Of a DNA stretch of 64,000 nt, positions 15,817-23,766 are shown piece by piece (within the stretch, counting starts at the first letter, position 1; each line of letters starts with the position of its first letter). Both the position numbers and the translations under genes were made by a program. Origin of the DNA: Prauserella endophytica (lineage in GTDB: Bacteria > Actinomycetota > Actinomycetes > Mycobacteriales > Pseudonocardiaceae); the NCBI RefSeq assembly GCF_005146945.1, contig NZ_SWMS01000003.1, positions 62,001-126,000 of the forward strand. The letters run 5' to 3'. A model generated the notes under the pieces. That model was not told the DNA's origin. It was given only the letters and a program-made list of their open reading frames with translations, and made no database searches.

Positions 15817-17118
15817 TCACCAGCGCGGCGCGGTGGGGTCGAAGTCCGGCTCGAACCGGCGCATGTACCCGGTGTCGTCGCGCTCGGTGATGCCGCACGC
15901 GAGGTACTGCTCGTGCAGGCGGGCGAGCGCGTCACGGTCGAGCTCCACCCCGAGTCCCGGACCCGTCGGCACTGCCACGGCGCCCCCCTCGAACGTCAGC
16001 GCGCCGGGCACGATCACGTCGTCGTCGGCGTCCTTCCACGGCCAGTGGGTGTCGCACGCGTAGGTCAGGTTCGGTGTGGCCGCCGCCAGGTGGGTCATGG
16101 CGGCGAGGCTGATGCCGAGGTGCGAGTTGGAGTGCATCGACAGGCCGAGGCCGAACGTGTCGCAGATGTTCCCGAGCGTGCGGGAACGGTCGAGCCCGCC
16201 CCAGAAGTGGTGGTCGGAGAGCACCACCTGGACGGCGTCGGCCTTCACCGCCGGCTTCAGGTGGTCGAAGGCCACCACCCACATGTTCGTGGCCAGCGGC
16301 ATCGCGACCTCGCGGGCGACCGCCGCCATGCCGTCGATGCCGGAGGTCGGGTCCTCCAGGTACTCGATGACGCCGTCGAGCTCCTTGCCGACCCGGATGG
16401 ACGTCTCGACGCTCCACGCGCCGTTCGGGTCGATCCGCAGTGGATGGTCGGGGAACTCCTCGCGCAGCGCGAGGATCGCCGCGACCTCCTCCTCGGGCGG
16501 GAACACGCCGCCCTTGAGTTTGACGGCCGAGAAGCCGTAGTCGTCGACGATCCGCCGCGCCTGTGCGACGAGCTGCGCGGGGTCGAGCGCGGGACCCCAG
16601 TCGTCTGGTTCGGCGCCAGGGTGGCCCGCCCATTTGTAGAAGAGGTACGCGCTGTAGTCGACGCGGTCGCGCACGGCGCCGCCGAGGAGGTCGCTGACCG
16701 GACGGCCGAGCGCCTTGCCCCGGATGTCGAGGCACGCGACCTCGAACGGGGAGAAGACCCGGTGCACCGTGCTGCTGCCGGTGACCATGCCGCTCATCCC
16801 GTGGCCGGCCTTGCTGGTGTCGGCCGCGAGAGCGGCGTGGATCCGGCGTTCGATCTCGTTGCCGTGCCACACGTCCACGCCGGTCAGCTGCGCGGCGGCG
16901 GCACGCAGCCGCGCCAGGTGGCCCGCGTCGCCGTAGGTCTCGCCGAGGCCGGAGAACCCCGAGTCGGTGACGATCTCGACGATGGCGCGCAGCGCGTACG
17001 GCTCGTGCACGCCGACGGTGTTGAGCAGCGGCGGGTCACGGAAGGCGACCGGCGTGATGCGCACGTCGGCGATGCGATGCGACTCGGTGGACTCCCTGGG
17101 CGACGGGTTCTGCGGCAC
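15817..17118 (-). CDS. Enolase-superfamily aldarate/glucarate dehydratase-like protein
   Basis: 433 residues. Glucarate-dehydratase-type motifs are K200-L-K202 in VKLKGG, D230 in RIDPNGAW, N278 in LATNMW and H329 in SMHSNSH. The sequence differs strongly from the GudD at 4611-5942, so it probably uses another acid sugar; proteins like this are often annotated glucarate dehydratase-related. The GTG start at 17118 has GGAG nine bases upstream. A perfect palindromic operator lies about 60 bp upstream, and a 2-hydroxyacid dehydrogenase follows. Confidence 0.88.
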   Translation of the reverse strand: MPQNPSPRESTESHRIADVRITPVAFRDPPLLNTVGVHEPYALRAIVEIVTDSGFSGLGETYGDAGHLARLRAAAAQLTGVDVWHGNEIERRIHAALAADTSKAGHGMSGMVTGSSTVHRVFSPFEVACLDIRGKALGRPVSDLLGGAVRDRVDYSAYLFYKWAGHPGAEPDDWGPALDPAQLVAQARRIVDDYGFSAVKLKGGVFPPEEEVAAILALREEFPDHPLRIDPNGAWSVETSIRVGKELDGVIEYLEDPTSGIDGMAAVAREVAMPLATNMWVVAFDHLKPAVKADAVQVVLSDHHFWGGLDRSRTLGNICDTFGLGLSMHSNSHLGISLAAMTHLAAATPNLTYACDTHWPWKDADDDVIVPGALTFEGGAVAVPTGPGLGVELDRDALARLHEQYLACGITERDDTGYMRRFEPDFDPTAPRW

Positions 17119-17176
17119 CTTCTTGGCCTCCGGCGGCGAGCGGCGATGGTCATGCGGACACCGCGGAGTCTAACCA

Positions 17177-17204
17177 TCATGTGTCTACATGGGTAGACAC
17201 ATGA
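17177..17204. promoter_or_regulatory. Perfect palindromic operator TCATGTGTCTAC-N4-GTAGACACATGA
   Basis: Twelve-base arms at 17177-17188 and 17193-17204 are exact reverse complements around the spacer ATGG. The position, about 60-85 bp before the aldarate dehydratase GTG, fits a repressor site on its promoter. The half-site TGTCTAC recurs with the same 4-bp spacing upstream of the ABC transporter at 7888. A GntR- or IclR-type regulator is plausible, but none is encoded next to it. Confidence 0.75.
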
Positions 17205-17234
17205 CAGAATGGGAGACGCCTCACCTCTGACTTG

Positions 17235-17834
17235 TCAGCGCGACTGCAGTGTGTCCAGTGCGACGGCCTGGGCGAGCACCAGCCGGCGGTCGAGCGCCGG
17301 ATCGTCGATGGTGACGCGGTAGTGGTCGCGAAAGCGCGTCTTCTTCTCCACTGTGCCCACGTGCGTGGTGCCCCGAAGGAAGTCGAAGTGGTACATCCAC
17401 GGGAACGGGAGGTCGCCTGCCCACGGGATGACGTCCCAGACGCGGCGGAACAGGGCCAGCGCCATGCTGCGCTCGCTGATCGTCACCGATTCCGTGCCGG
17501 GCTGGTCGAGCTGCCAGGTGGAGCGCAGCAGCGACCTGCCGAACTTCTTCCCGAAGTAGCCGATCGACGCGCCGTCCGGGGTGGTCACGTCGTAGGCGCT
17601 GGCGAGGTCGATCACCTTGCGCGCCTTGAAGGCGGCCAGCACCGACCCCTTCGACTCGTCGGTGTAGAGCGTCACCTGCTCCTTGAAGGTCATCCGCTTC
17701 TGCTCGACGAAGGCTACGAGTGGCCCCGGTTCCCCCTGCCCGTCGTCCGCGAACACCTCGTAGCGGTTGATCATCATCGTGACCCGCTGGTGCACGTGGA
17801 AACGCCGCTGTGCCTGTAGCTCCTGGATTTTCAT
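17235..17834 (-). CDS. LURP-one-related (tubby-like fold) protein
   Basis: 199 residues starting MKIQELQAQRRFHVHQRV. The pattern of short beta strands, with NRYEVFADDG, LVAFVEQKRMTFKEQVTLYTDES and YDVTTPDG-SIGYFGKK, resembles LURP-one-related/scramblase-like proteins, which in bacteria have no defined biochemical role. There is no signal peptide or transmembrane segment. The ATG at 17834 follows a GGGGG stretch. It appears monocistronic and divergent from the acyl-CoA synthetase. Family assignment is from sequence pattern only. Confidence 0.7.
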   Translation of the reverse strand: MKIQELQAQRRFHVHQRVTMMINRYEVFADDGQGEPGPLVAFVEQKRMTFKEQVTLYTDESKGSVLAAFKARKVIDLASAYDVTTPDGASIGYFGKKFGRSLLRSTWQLDQPGTESVTISERSMALALFRRVWDVIPWAGDLPFPWMYHFDFLRGTTHVGTVEKKTRFRDHYRVTIDDPALDRRLVLAQAVALDTLQSR

Positions 17835-17977
17835 CGAAGCCCCCGTGACTTGGTGAGGCCCCGGATTATGGCAGCGGCCGCCTGAGAGCGGCGTACCTTC
17901 CTTGGGAGGTAGCAGGGCACGAACGACGGGCCGATACTGCGCGGTACCCGTGCCACTGTCTGGAGAGGTGTCCAACG

Positions 17978-19612
17978 ATGGACCTGCGTAGTGACGAGCG
18001 GGCGGAGCAGTTGCTCGCCCCGTACGACCGGCCCGACGCGAGCGCGGCGGAGCTGCTCTGCGACCGGCACCCGGCCGAGCACGTCGCGCTCACCGTCGTC
18101 GCGGGCGACCTGACCGCCGAGGACCTCACCTTCGGCGAGCTGCGCCGCCGCTCGGAGACGTTCGCCGCCGCGCTGGCCGCTCAGGGGATCGGCCAGGGTG
18201 ACGCCGTGGCGGTGCTGATGGGCAAGTCGGCCGACCTCGCCACCGTGCTGCTCGGCATCTGGCGGCTCGGCGCGGTGCACATTCCGCTGTTCACGGCCTT
18301 CGCCACCCCCGCGATCGCCCTGCGCCTGCAGGCGGGCGACGCGAAGGCCGTGGTGGTCGACGCCGGTCAGGCCCACAAGCTGGCCCCGGGGCCGGACCTG
18401 CCCGAGGGCGACTGGAAGGTCATCGAGGTCGGCGGCTCGGGGGCCAACCCCGGCTGGCTGGCGTTCGAGGAGCTGATGCGCGAGGAGCACCCTTCCATCA
18501 CCCCGGCCCGCGTCGGTGGCGATGGCACCCTGGTCCAGCTGTTCACCAGCGGCACCACCGGCACGCCCAAGGGTGTCCGCCTGCCGGTGCGCGCGCTCGC
18601 CGCATTGGAGGGCTACCTGGTGGACGGACTCGACGTGCGCCCCGACGACGTCTACTGGGACGCCGCCGACCCCGGCTGGGCCTACGGCCTCTACTACGCC
18701 GTGCTGGCCCCGCTTGCGATGGGCAGGCGCAGCATCTGGCTGAACGCCGGCTTCTCGGCGCCGCTGACGTGGCGGGTGCTCGACCGCTTCGGCGTCACCA
18801 ACTTCGCCGCCGCGCCCACGATCTACCGCAGCCTGCGCAACGACCCCGAGGATGCGCCCCCGGGACTGCGGCTGCGCCGCGCGTCGTCGGCGGGGGAGCC
18901 GCTCACCCCCGAGGTCGTCGAGTGGTCGGAGCGCGTGCTCGGGCTCACCGTGCGCGACCACTACGGGCAGACCGAACTCGGCATGGTCATCGGCAACGCC
19001 TGGCGTGACGAGCTGCAGGAGGAGGTGCTGCCAGGCTCGATGGGCCGCCCGCTGCCCGGCTACTCCTGCGAGGTCCTCGACATGGACAGCGACGCGCCCG
19101 CCCCGGCGGGGACGGTCGGCCGGGTCGCCCTCGACACCAAGGCCAGCCCGCTGTTCTGGTTCACCGGCTACCCCGGCGCGCCGGACAAGACCGCGGAGCG
19201 GTTCACCGCCGACGGCCGCTGGTACCTCACCGGCGACAGCGGCTACCGCGACGACGAGGGCCGGTTCTTCTTCTCCTCCCGCGACGACGACGTGATCATC
19301 ATGGCCGGCTACCGGATCGGGCCGTTCGACGTGGAGAGCGTGCTGGTGACCCACCCCGGGGTCGCCGAGGCCGCGGTGGTCGCCGCCCCCGACGCGCTGC
19401 GCGGCGAGGTGATCGTGGCCTACGTCGTGCTCGCCAAGGGCACCGAGGGCACGCCGGAGCTGGAGGCCGAGTTGCAGAAGCTGGTCAAGGAGCGCTACGC
19501 CGCGCACGCCTATCCGAGGGGCGTCCGGTTCGTCACCGAGCTGCCGAAGACGCCGAGCGGCAAGATCCAGCGCTTCAAGCTGCGCGACCGCGAGCGGGAG
19601 AGCGCCGGGTAG
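17978..19612 (+). CDS. Acyl-CoA synthetase (AMP-forming; acetyl/medium-chain type)
   Basis: 544 residues. The P-loop LFTSGTTGTPKG (starting near residue 187), the adenylate motif DHYGQTELGM, the GDSGYRDDEGRF aspartate and the catalytic lysine in KTPSGKIQRFK near the C-terminus are all present. It activates a carboxylate with ATP and CoA; the overall character is close to acetyl/propionyl/medium-chain acyl-CoA synthetases. The ATG at 17978 follows GGAGAGG. A GAF-LuxR regulator lies 18 bp downstream and is probably its partner. Confidence 0.92.
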   Translation: MDLRSDERAEQLLAPYDRPDASAAELLCDRHPAEHVALTVVAGDLTAEDLTFGELRRRSETFAAALAAQGIGQGDAVAVLMGKSADLATVLLGIWRLGAVHIPLFTAFATPAIALRLQAGDAKAVVVDAGQAHKLAPGPDLPEGDWKVIEVGGSGANPGWLAFEELMREEHPSITPARVGGDGTLVQLFTSGTTGTPKGVRLPVRALAALEGYLVDGLDVRPDDVYWDAADPGWAYGLYYAVLAPLAMGRRSIWLNAGFSAPLTWRVLDRFGVTNFAAAPTIYRSLRNDPEDAPPGLRLRRASSAGEPLTPEVVEWSERVLGLTVRDHYGQTELGMVIGNAWRDELQEEVLPGSMGRPLPGYSCEVLDMDSDAPAPAGTVGRVALDTKASPLFWFTGYPGAPDKTAERFTADGRWYLTGDSGYRDDEGRFFFSSRDDDVIIMAGYRIGPFDVESVLVTHPGVAEAAVVAAPDALRGEVIVAYVVLAKGTEGTPELEAELQKLVKERYAAHAYPRGVRFVTELPKTPSGKIQRFKLRDRERESAG

Positions 19613-19630
19613 GCGGGTACGGTCGGGCTC

Positions 19631-20470
19631 GTGACGACATCGATGTCGATGCCATCGGCCGTCCAGGCCGTGGTGAGTCGAGGGGTGCGGGAGCTGCACC
19701 GGGCCACGGCGCTGCCGGTGGCCTTCGGCGGGATCGTCGCCCGTGATCAGCGCAGCTTCGTGATCAGCCAGCTCAGTGGCGCGCTCACCGAGTCGTTGCT
19801 GCGGCTGCGAGTGGACCTCGGCTCCGGCCTCGGCGGCAAGGCACTCGCGCTGGTCCGTCCCGCGGCGGTGAGCGACTACTTCAACGCCGACGAGATCACC
19901 CACACCTACGACCGGGCGGTGGCGCCCGAGCGGCTGCACACCGCGCTGGCCATCCCGATCCGCGTCGGCCCGGCACCCGCGGCGATGCTCTACGCGGCAA
20001 GCCGGGAGCCGGTGGTGTTCGGCGACCGGGTGCTGCGCTCCGCGGTCTCGGTGGCCAGGCAGGTGGAGCGGGACATCGCGGTGGAGCAGGAGGTGCACCG
20101 GCGGCTCGGCGCCGTGGCACGCGAGCGCGTCGAGCTCGACCAGGTACGGGCCGAGCTCGACGCCATCGCCGGGCTCGTCACTGGGCAGGCCCGCGACCGG
20201 CTGCGGGCCGTCTCCTCGCGGGTGGGCGCACTCGCCGGGGACGGCCGCGCCGCCGGGAGGCCCGGAGCCGGCACGGTGTCGCTGACGCCGAGGGAGACCG
20301 AGGTCCTCGCCCTCGTCGCGCGCGGCGAGCCCAACCGGGCGATCGGCGAGGAGCTCGGCCTGCTCACCAACACCGTGAAGGCCTACCTCAAGAGCGCCAT
20401 GCGCAAGCTGGGCGCGGCCAACCGCGTGCAGGCCGTGTGCCGGGCGCGCGAGGCCGGGCTCGTCGACTGA
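19631..20470 (+). CDS. GAF-domain LuxR-type transcriptional regulator
   Basis: 279 residues. The N-terminal half (about 20-150) is GAF-like, with LGSGLGGKALALVRPAAVSDYF and LAIPIRVGPAPAAMLY. A helical linker follows, then the LuxR helix-turn-helix VSLTPRETEVLALVARGEPNRA...NTVKAYLKSAMRKLG. The GTG at 19631 has a weak ribosome site; ATG codons four and six codons further in are alternatives. It sits directly behind the acyl-CoA synthetase, so it probably senses a small molecule and controls that gene. Confidence 0.87.
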   Translation: MTTSMSMPSAVQAVVSRGVRELHRATALPVAFGGIVARDQRSFVISQLSGALTESLLRLRVDLGSGLGGKALALVRPAAVSDYFNADEITHTYDRAVAPERLHTALAIPIRVGPAPAAMLYAASREPVVFGDRVLRSAVSVARQVERDIAVEQEVHRRLGAVARERVELDQVRAELDAIAGLVTGQARDRLRAVSSRVGALAGDGRAAGRPGAGTVSLTPRETEVLALVARGEPNRAIGEELGLLTNTVKAYLKSAMRKLGAANRVQAVCRAREAGLVD

Positions 20471-20523
20471 CGGCGTCCCACCGGGCCACTTCGGCGTGCG
20501 CCGTCGCGGGGTTCGCGTGTCCG

Positions 20524-20538
20524 GTGACGATTCGTCAC
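20524..20538. terminator. Short palindrome between convergent genes
   Basis: GTGACGATTCGTCAC is a perfect 7-bp-arm palindrome with one central base. It sits at the tail of the LuxR gene and overlaps the stop region of the convergent iminopeptidase. Without a T-tract it is only a weak candidate terminator. Confidence 0.3.
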
Positions 20539-21500
20539 GGGCGGGCCGCGAACGTGTCGAGCGCCTGCCTGATCCGCGTGCGCATGGCGGCGCTGCCGGT
20601 GTGCCCGGCGTCGTCGATGACGACGAGCTCCGCGTCCGGCCAGGCGCGCGCGAGCAGCCAGGCGGTGTCGAGCGGGCAGCTCAGGTCGAGCTTGCCGTGG
20701 ATCAGCACGCCGGGGATGCCGCTCAGTCGCGCCGCGTCGCGTAGCAGCGCGCCCTCGTCAAGCCACGCCCCGTGGGAGAAGTAGTGCGCGCAGAGCCGCA
20801 CCATGGCGAGGCGGTCGGTCAACGGCAGGCTGCGGAACGCGCCAGGTGTGCCGTTCGGCTCGGTATCGAGCAGGGCGTCCTCCCAGGCGCACCACGCGTC
20901 GGTGGCCCTGATCCTGACCTCCGGGTCGGGGTCGTCCAGCAGACGTGCGTAGGCGGAGAGCAGGTCGCCGTCGTGGCCGGCTTCGGCAGCGGCGTCGCGG
21001 AACCGCTCCCACTCCGCGGGCAGGAACCGGCCCGCGCCGTGGTAGAGCCAGTCGATTTCACGGCGACTGCTGGTGGTGACGCCCGCGATGACGATCTCGC
21101 TGACACGTTCGGGGTGCCGCTGGGCGTAGGCGAGCTGCAGCGTCGAGCCCCAGGAGCCGCCGAACAGCAGCCAGCGTTCGACGCCGAGATGCTCGCGCAG
21201 TCGCTCCAGGTCGCCGAGCAGGTGCTCGGTGGTGTTGTGGCGCAGGTCGGTGGCCGGGTCGCTCGCGTGCGGGATGCTGCGGCCGCAGCCGCGCTGGTCG
21301 AAGCAGATCAGCCGGTAGCGGGCGGGGTCGAAGTAGCGGCGCCGCTGCGGGTTCGTTCCCGAGCCCGGCCCGCCGTGGACGAACACGGCAGGCTTGCCTT
21401 CGGGGTTACCAGAGGTCTCCCAGTGGATGTGGTTGCCGTCACCGACGTCGAGCTTGCCCTCGGCGTAGGGCTCGAAGGCGGGGTACAGAGAGTCGGCCAC
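20535..21500 (-). CDS. pip: Proline iminopeptidase
   Basis: 321 residues from the GTG at 21500, which has AAAGGA at proper spacing; a TTG at 21521 would add seven residues. Alpha/beta hydrolase fold with the oxyanion motif HGGPGSG, the DQRGCGRS signature of the S33 family and nucleophile elbow GGSWGS. The Asp in HGKLDLSCP and the His in DDAGHTGS complete the triad. It removes N-terminal proline from peptides in the cytoplasm. A palindromic site lies in its promoter region. Confidence 0.93.
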   Translation of the reverse strand: MADSLYPAFEPYAEGKLDVGDGNHIHWETSGNPEGKPAVFVHGGPGSGTNPQRRRYFDPARYRLICFDQRGCGRSIPHASDPATDLRHNTTEHLLGDLERLREHLGVERWLLFGGSWGSTLQLAYAQRHPERVSEIVIAGVTTSSRREIDWLYHGAGRFLPAEWERFRDAAAEAGHDGDLLSAYARLLDDPDPEVRIRATDAWCAWEDALLDTEPNGTPGAFRSLPLTDRLAMVRLCAHYFSHGAWLDEGALLRDAARLSGIPGVLIHGKLDLSCPLDTAWLLARAWPDAELVVIDDAGHTGSAAMRTRIRQALDTFAARP

Positions 21501-21526
21501 GGATCGGATCCTTTCCCGCAAGTTAC

Positions 21527-21551
21527 AACAGCGCTGTTATATTAGCGCTGT
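21527..21551. promoter_or_regulatory. Palindromic operator upstream of proline iminopeptidase
   Basis: AACAGCGCTGTT (21527-21538) is a perfect 12-bp palindrome. A second core AGCGCTGT follows at 21544-21551. Together they form a tandem pair typical of TetR- or MarR-type operators. The site is about 27-50 bp upstream of the iminopeptidase start. No adjacent regulator gene is evident. Confidence 0.55.
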
Positions 21552-21858
21552 GAGGATCGTTGTCCAGGGGTGACACGGGATCTCGGGCGGACAGCCGCGC
21601 ATTACGCGCAGTCGAACACGTTTCGTGGGCAATTGGACACAAATCATTTCTATTGCCATCTCGTGTCGAGGTTGCTTCACAAAACATTGTTGATCTGTGT
21701 TTCGCGACACGCGTTAGTGATTTCCTCGTTGCCGTTTCGTAATCTCGCGGAGGCGTCGCGCCGAGACCCCCACTGTCCTCAACGGACAGTCGCGCGCGGC
21801 CCCGCCGTTCAGGCCCCCGACTGAGCGGCGATCCCCCACCCCGAAGGAGACCACGTCA
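21552..21858 (+). promoter_or_regulatory. AT-rich promoter and long leader of the transglycosylase gene
   Basis: About 300 bp without a gene. The part from about 21600 to 21740 is markedly AT-richer than the rest of the window. Near the end, ACTGTCC (21772-21778) and GGACAGT (21784-21790) form a 7-bp hairpin with a 5-base loop, and AAGGAG at 21844-21849 serves the GTG at 21859. Related cell-wall hydrolase genes often carry riboswitch leaders, but I could not match a known class. Confidence 0.45.
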
Positions 21859-22647
21859 GTGGCTTGGAACACACTGGCGCGGCGTGCCAAGGAATACGTC
21901 GCGCAGATTGCCCCGACCCGAAATTCCGACAACCTCGATGGCCCCGCCCGGAACACGGTTCGCGGTTACGCCGCGATGGGCCTGCTCGCCGCCGCGATCG
22001 GTGGCGTGGCCGGAACGGGTGTCCTCGCGGACTCCGGTGACCCCGCACCGGCGGCCGCGAAGTCCGAGGCGCACCAGCAGCAGCGGCCCGCGGAGACCGG
22101 TAAGAAGGACTCCGCCGACAAGCCGAAGCAGGTCACCGAGCGCGCCGACGGCACCGCGAAGGCGCGCAAGGACGGCTCGGCTGACAAGGCCGCCAAGGCT
22201 GGGAAGGCTGACAAGGCGGACCCGAAGAAGCCCGCGGCCGCGAAGCAGCCGAAGGCCGCCAAGAAGCCCGCTCCGCCCGCTCCGCCCAAGGATCCCGTCG
22301 AGCGGTGGATCGCGAACGCCATCGACATCATGCAGAAGAAGGGTGTCCCGGTGTCCAAATCGGACAGCGACGAGATCCGCACGGTGATCGAGAAGGAGTC
22401 CAGCGCGGACCCACGGGCCATCAACCTGTGGGACAGCAACGCCGCGAAGGGCACGCCGTCGAAGGGTCTGATGCAGACGATCGACCCGACGTTCGACGCG
22501 TACAAGCTGCCGGGCTACAACGACATCTACGACCCGGTGTCCAACATCATCGCCGGTGTGCGCTACACCCTCGCCCGCTACGGCAGCTTCGACGAGCACC
22601 CCGGCCTCGCCTCGATGGCCGAGGGCGGCGACTACCAGGGCTACTGA
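21859..22647 (+). CDS. Secreted/membrane-anchored lytic transglycosylase, SLT domain
   Basis: 262 residues. A hydrophobic segment (about 37-57) anchors or exports the protein. A long Lys/Ala/Pro-rich linker (about 60-147) follows, suited to crossing the cell wall. The C-terminal SLT domain has the catalytic Glu in VIEKESSADP (E180), GLMQTIDPTF and NIIAGVRYTLARYG. It cleaves peptidoglycan glycan strands. The GTG start follows AAGGAG. The gene ends 7 bp before the convergent oxidoreductase. Confidence 0.9.
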   Translation: MAWNTLARRAKEYVAQIAPTRNSDNLDGPARNTVRGYAAMGLLAAAIGGVAGTGVLADSGDPAPAAAKSEAHQQQRPAETGKKDSADKPKQVTERADGTAKARKDGSADKAAKAGKADKADPKKPAAAKQPKAAKKPAPPAPPKDPVERWIANAIDIMQKKGVPVSKSDSDEIRTVIEKESSADPRAINLWDSNAAKGTPSKGLMQTIDPTFDAYKLPGYNDIYDPVSNIIAGVRYTLARYGSFDEHPGLASMAEGGDYQGY

Positions 22648-22654
22648 TGCCCGG

Positions 22655-23755
22655 TCACTGTTCGCCGGGGAGTCGCGCCGGACGTACCGTCGCGAGCTCC
22701 CCGGCGAAGCGGCCGGGGCGGTACGGCGCGAAGCGTTCCTGCTCCTCGCCGGTCACCTCGCGCGCCACCAGCTCGCCGAGCAACGGCGCGAGCGTGACCG
22801 CGCTGTGACTCGCCACGACGTAGCCGCGCGGGCCGACCGGACCGATCACGGGCAGCCCGTCGGCGGGCAGCGAACGCTGCCCCAGCAGCATCGCGTCGAT
22901 CCGCACCGGGACGCCCACGCGCCCGGCGATCCGTTCCCGCATCGTCTCGGTCACGTGCTCCGGGATCGGGCCGTCCGGATCGGCGTCCAGGTCCTGGTCG
23001 AGTGTCTGCGCCAGCAGCGACCCGCCGCCCGCGGGCCGCAGGTTCACCGACGCGGTGGTGACCACGCGCGATAGCCGTACCGGAACCGGTGCCGTGCGCG
23101 CCAGAAACCCGACCGCCGCGTTCCCCTTCTCCGGCTCCACCATGCGCACCTCGGGATGCAGGGAGCCGGTGTGCCTGCCAAGGCAGGTAACCACCTGGTC
23201 GGCGGTACGCCTCGAGCCGTCGGCCAGGTGCACGGCTCCGTCGCCGGTCACCGCGGTCACCCTGTGACCGGTCTCCACGGTGACCGGCGCGGAGCCGAGC
23301 ATCGCGGCGACGAACAGCTCGGGGAAGCAGTGCGCCTCCTCGGGAAACCAGCCGATGAGCGCGTCCGGCGCGACGCGCAGGTCCGGCTCCAGTTCCGCCG
23401 CTTCCTCCGGGCCGAGGAACTCCGCGCGGTAGCCCGCTTCGCGCAGCCGCTCGACGCGCGCCGTGAGCCGGCTCCGGTGGTCGTCGTCCGTCGCGTACTC
23501 CAGGTGTCCGTTCCGCACGAGCCAGCCCGCGTCCTCGCCGCCGAGCCGGACGTGCTCGCGCAGCGCGTCGGCGTTGAGCCGCTGGTAGTGCGGCGGTTGC
23601 TTGTTGTTGCCGTTGACCCAGCCGAACGTGGTGGACGACGTGCCGCGCGCGGGCGCCTCGGCGGCGTCGAGCACGGTGACGGCGTGACCACGCCGGGCCA
23701 GATTCGCGGCCACGGCCGCTCCCACGACTCCCAGTCCCAGGACGATGACGCGCAC
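22655..23755 (-). CDS. FAD-dependent amino acid oxidoreductase (DadA/DAO-like)
   Basis: 366 residues. The N-terminal dinucleotide motif is VLGLGVVGAAVAANLARRGH, followed by LDAAEAPARGTS. The C-terminal FAD-binding segment is RSLPADGLPVIGPVGPRGYVVASHS. The DAO fold oxidises D-amino acids, N-methyl amino acids or imino acids; the substrate is unknown. The GTG at 23755 follows AAGGGA. It lies 11 bp after the RpiR gene on the same strand, so it is probably co-transcribed and under that regulator, as may be the divergent hydantoin genes. Confidence 0.88.
   Translation of the reverse strand: MRVIVLGLGVVGAAVAANLARRGHAVTVLDAAEAPARGTSSTTFGWVNGNNKQPPHYQRLNADALREHVRLGGEDAGWLVRNGHLEYATDDDHRSRLTARVERLREAGYRAEFLGPEEAAELEPDLRVAPDALIGWFPEEAHCFPELFVAAMLGSAPVTVETGHRVTAVTGDGAVHLADGSRRTADQVVTCLGRHTGSLHPEVRMVEPEKGNAAVGFLARTAPVPVRLSRVVTTASVNLRPAGGGSLLAQTLDQDLDADPDGPIPEHVTETMRERIAGRVGVPVRIDAMLLGQRSLPADGLPVIGPVGPRGYVVASHSAVTLAPLLGELVAREVTGEEQERFAPYRPGRFAGELATVRPARLPGEQ
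22661..22708. terminator. Candidate terminator hairpin for the transglycosylase gene
   Basis: TTCGCCGGGGAG (22661-22672) and CTCCCCGGCGAA (22697-22708) are perfect 12-bp inverted repeats with a 24-base loop. They start 13 bp after the transglycosylase stop, inside the 3' end of the convergent oxidoreductase gene. There is no T-tract, which is common for actinobacterial terminators. The coding overlap makes coincidence possible. Confidence 0.4.
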
Positions 23756-23766
23756 GGGGTTCCCTT

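Noticed and set aside
17831-20098. 755-codon open frame on the minus strand
   Set aside because: Antisense to the acyl-CoA synthetase and GAF-LuxR genes; His/Arg/Gly-rich shadow without domains.
21560-21858. c-di-AMP (ydaO/yuaA) riboswitch before the transglycosylase
   Set aside because: The conserved core segments of that class are not present in the leader.
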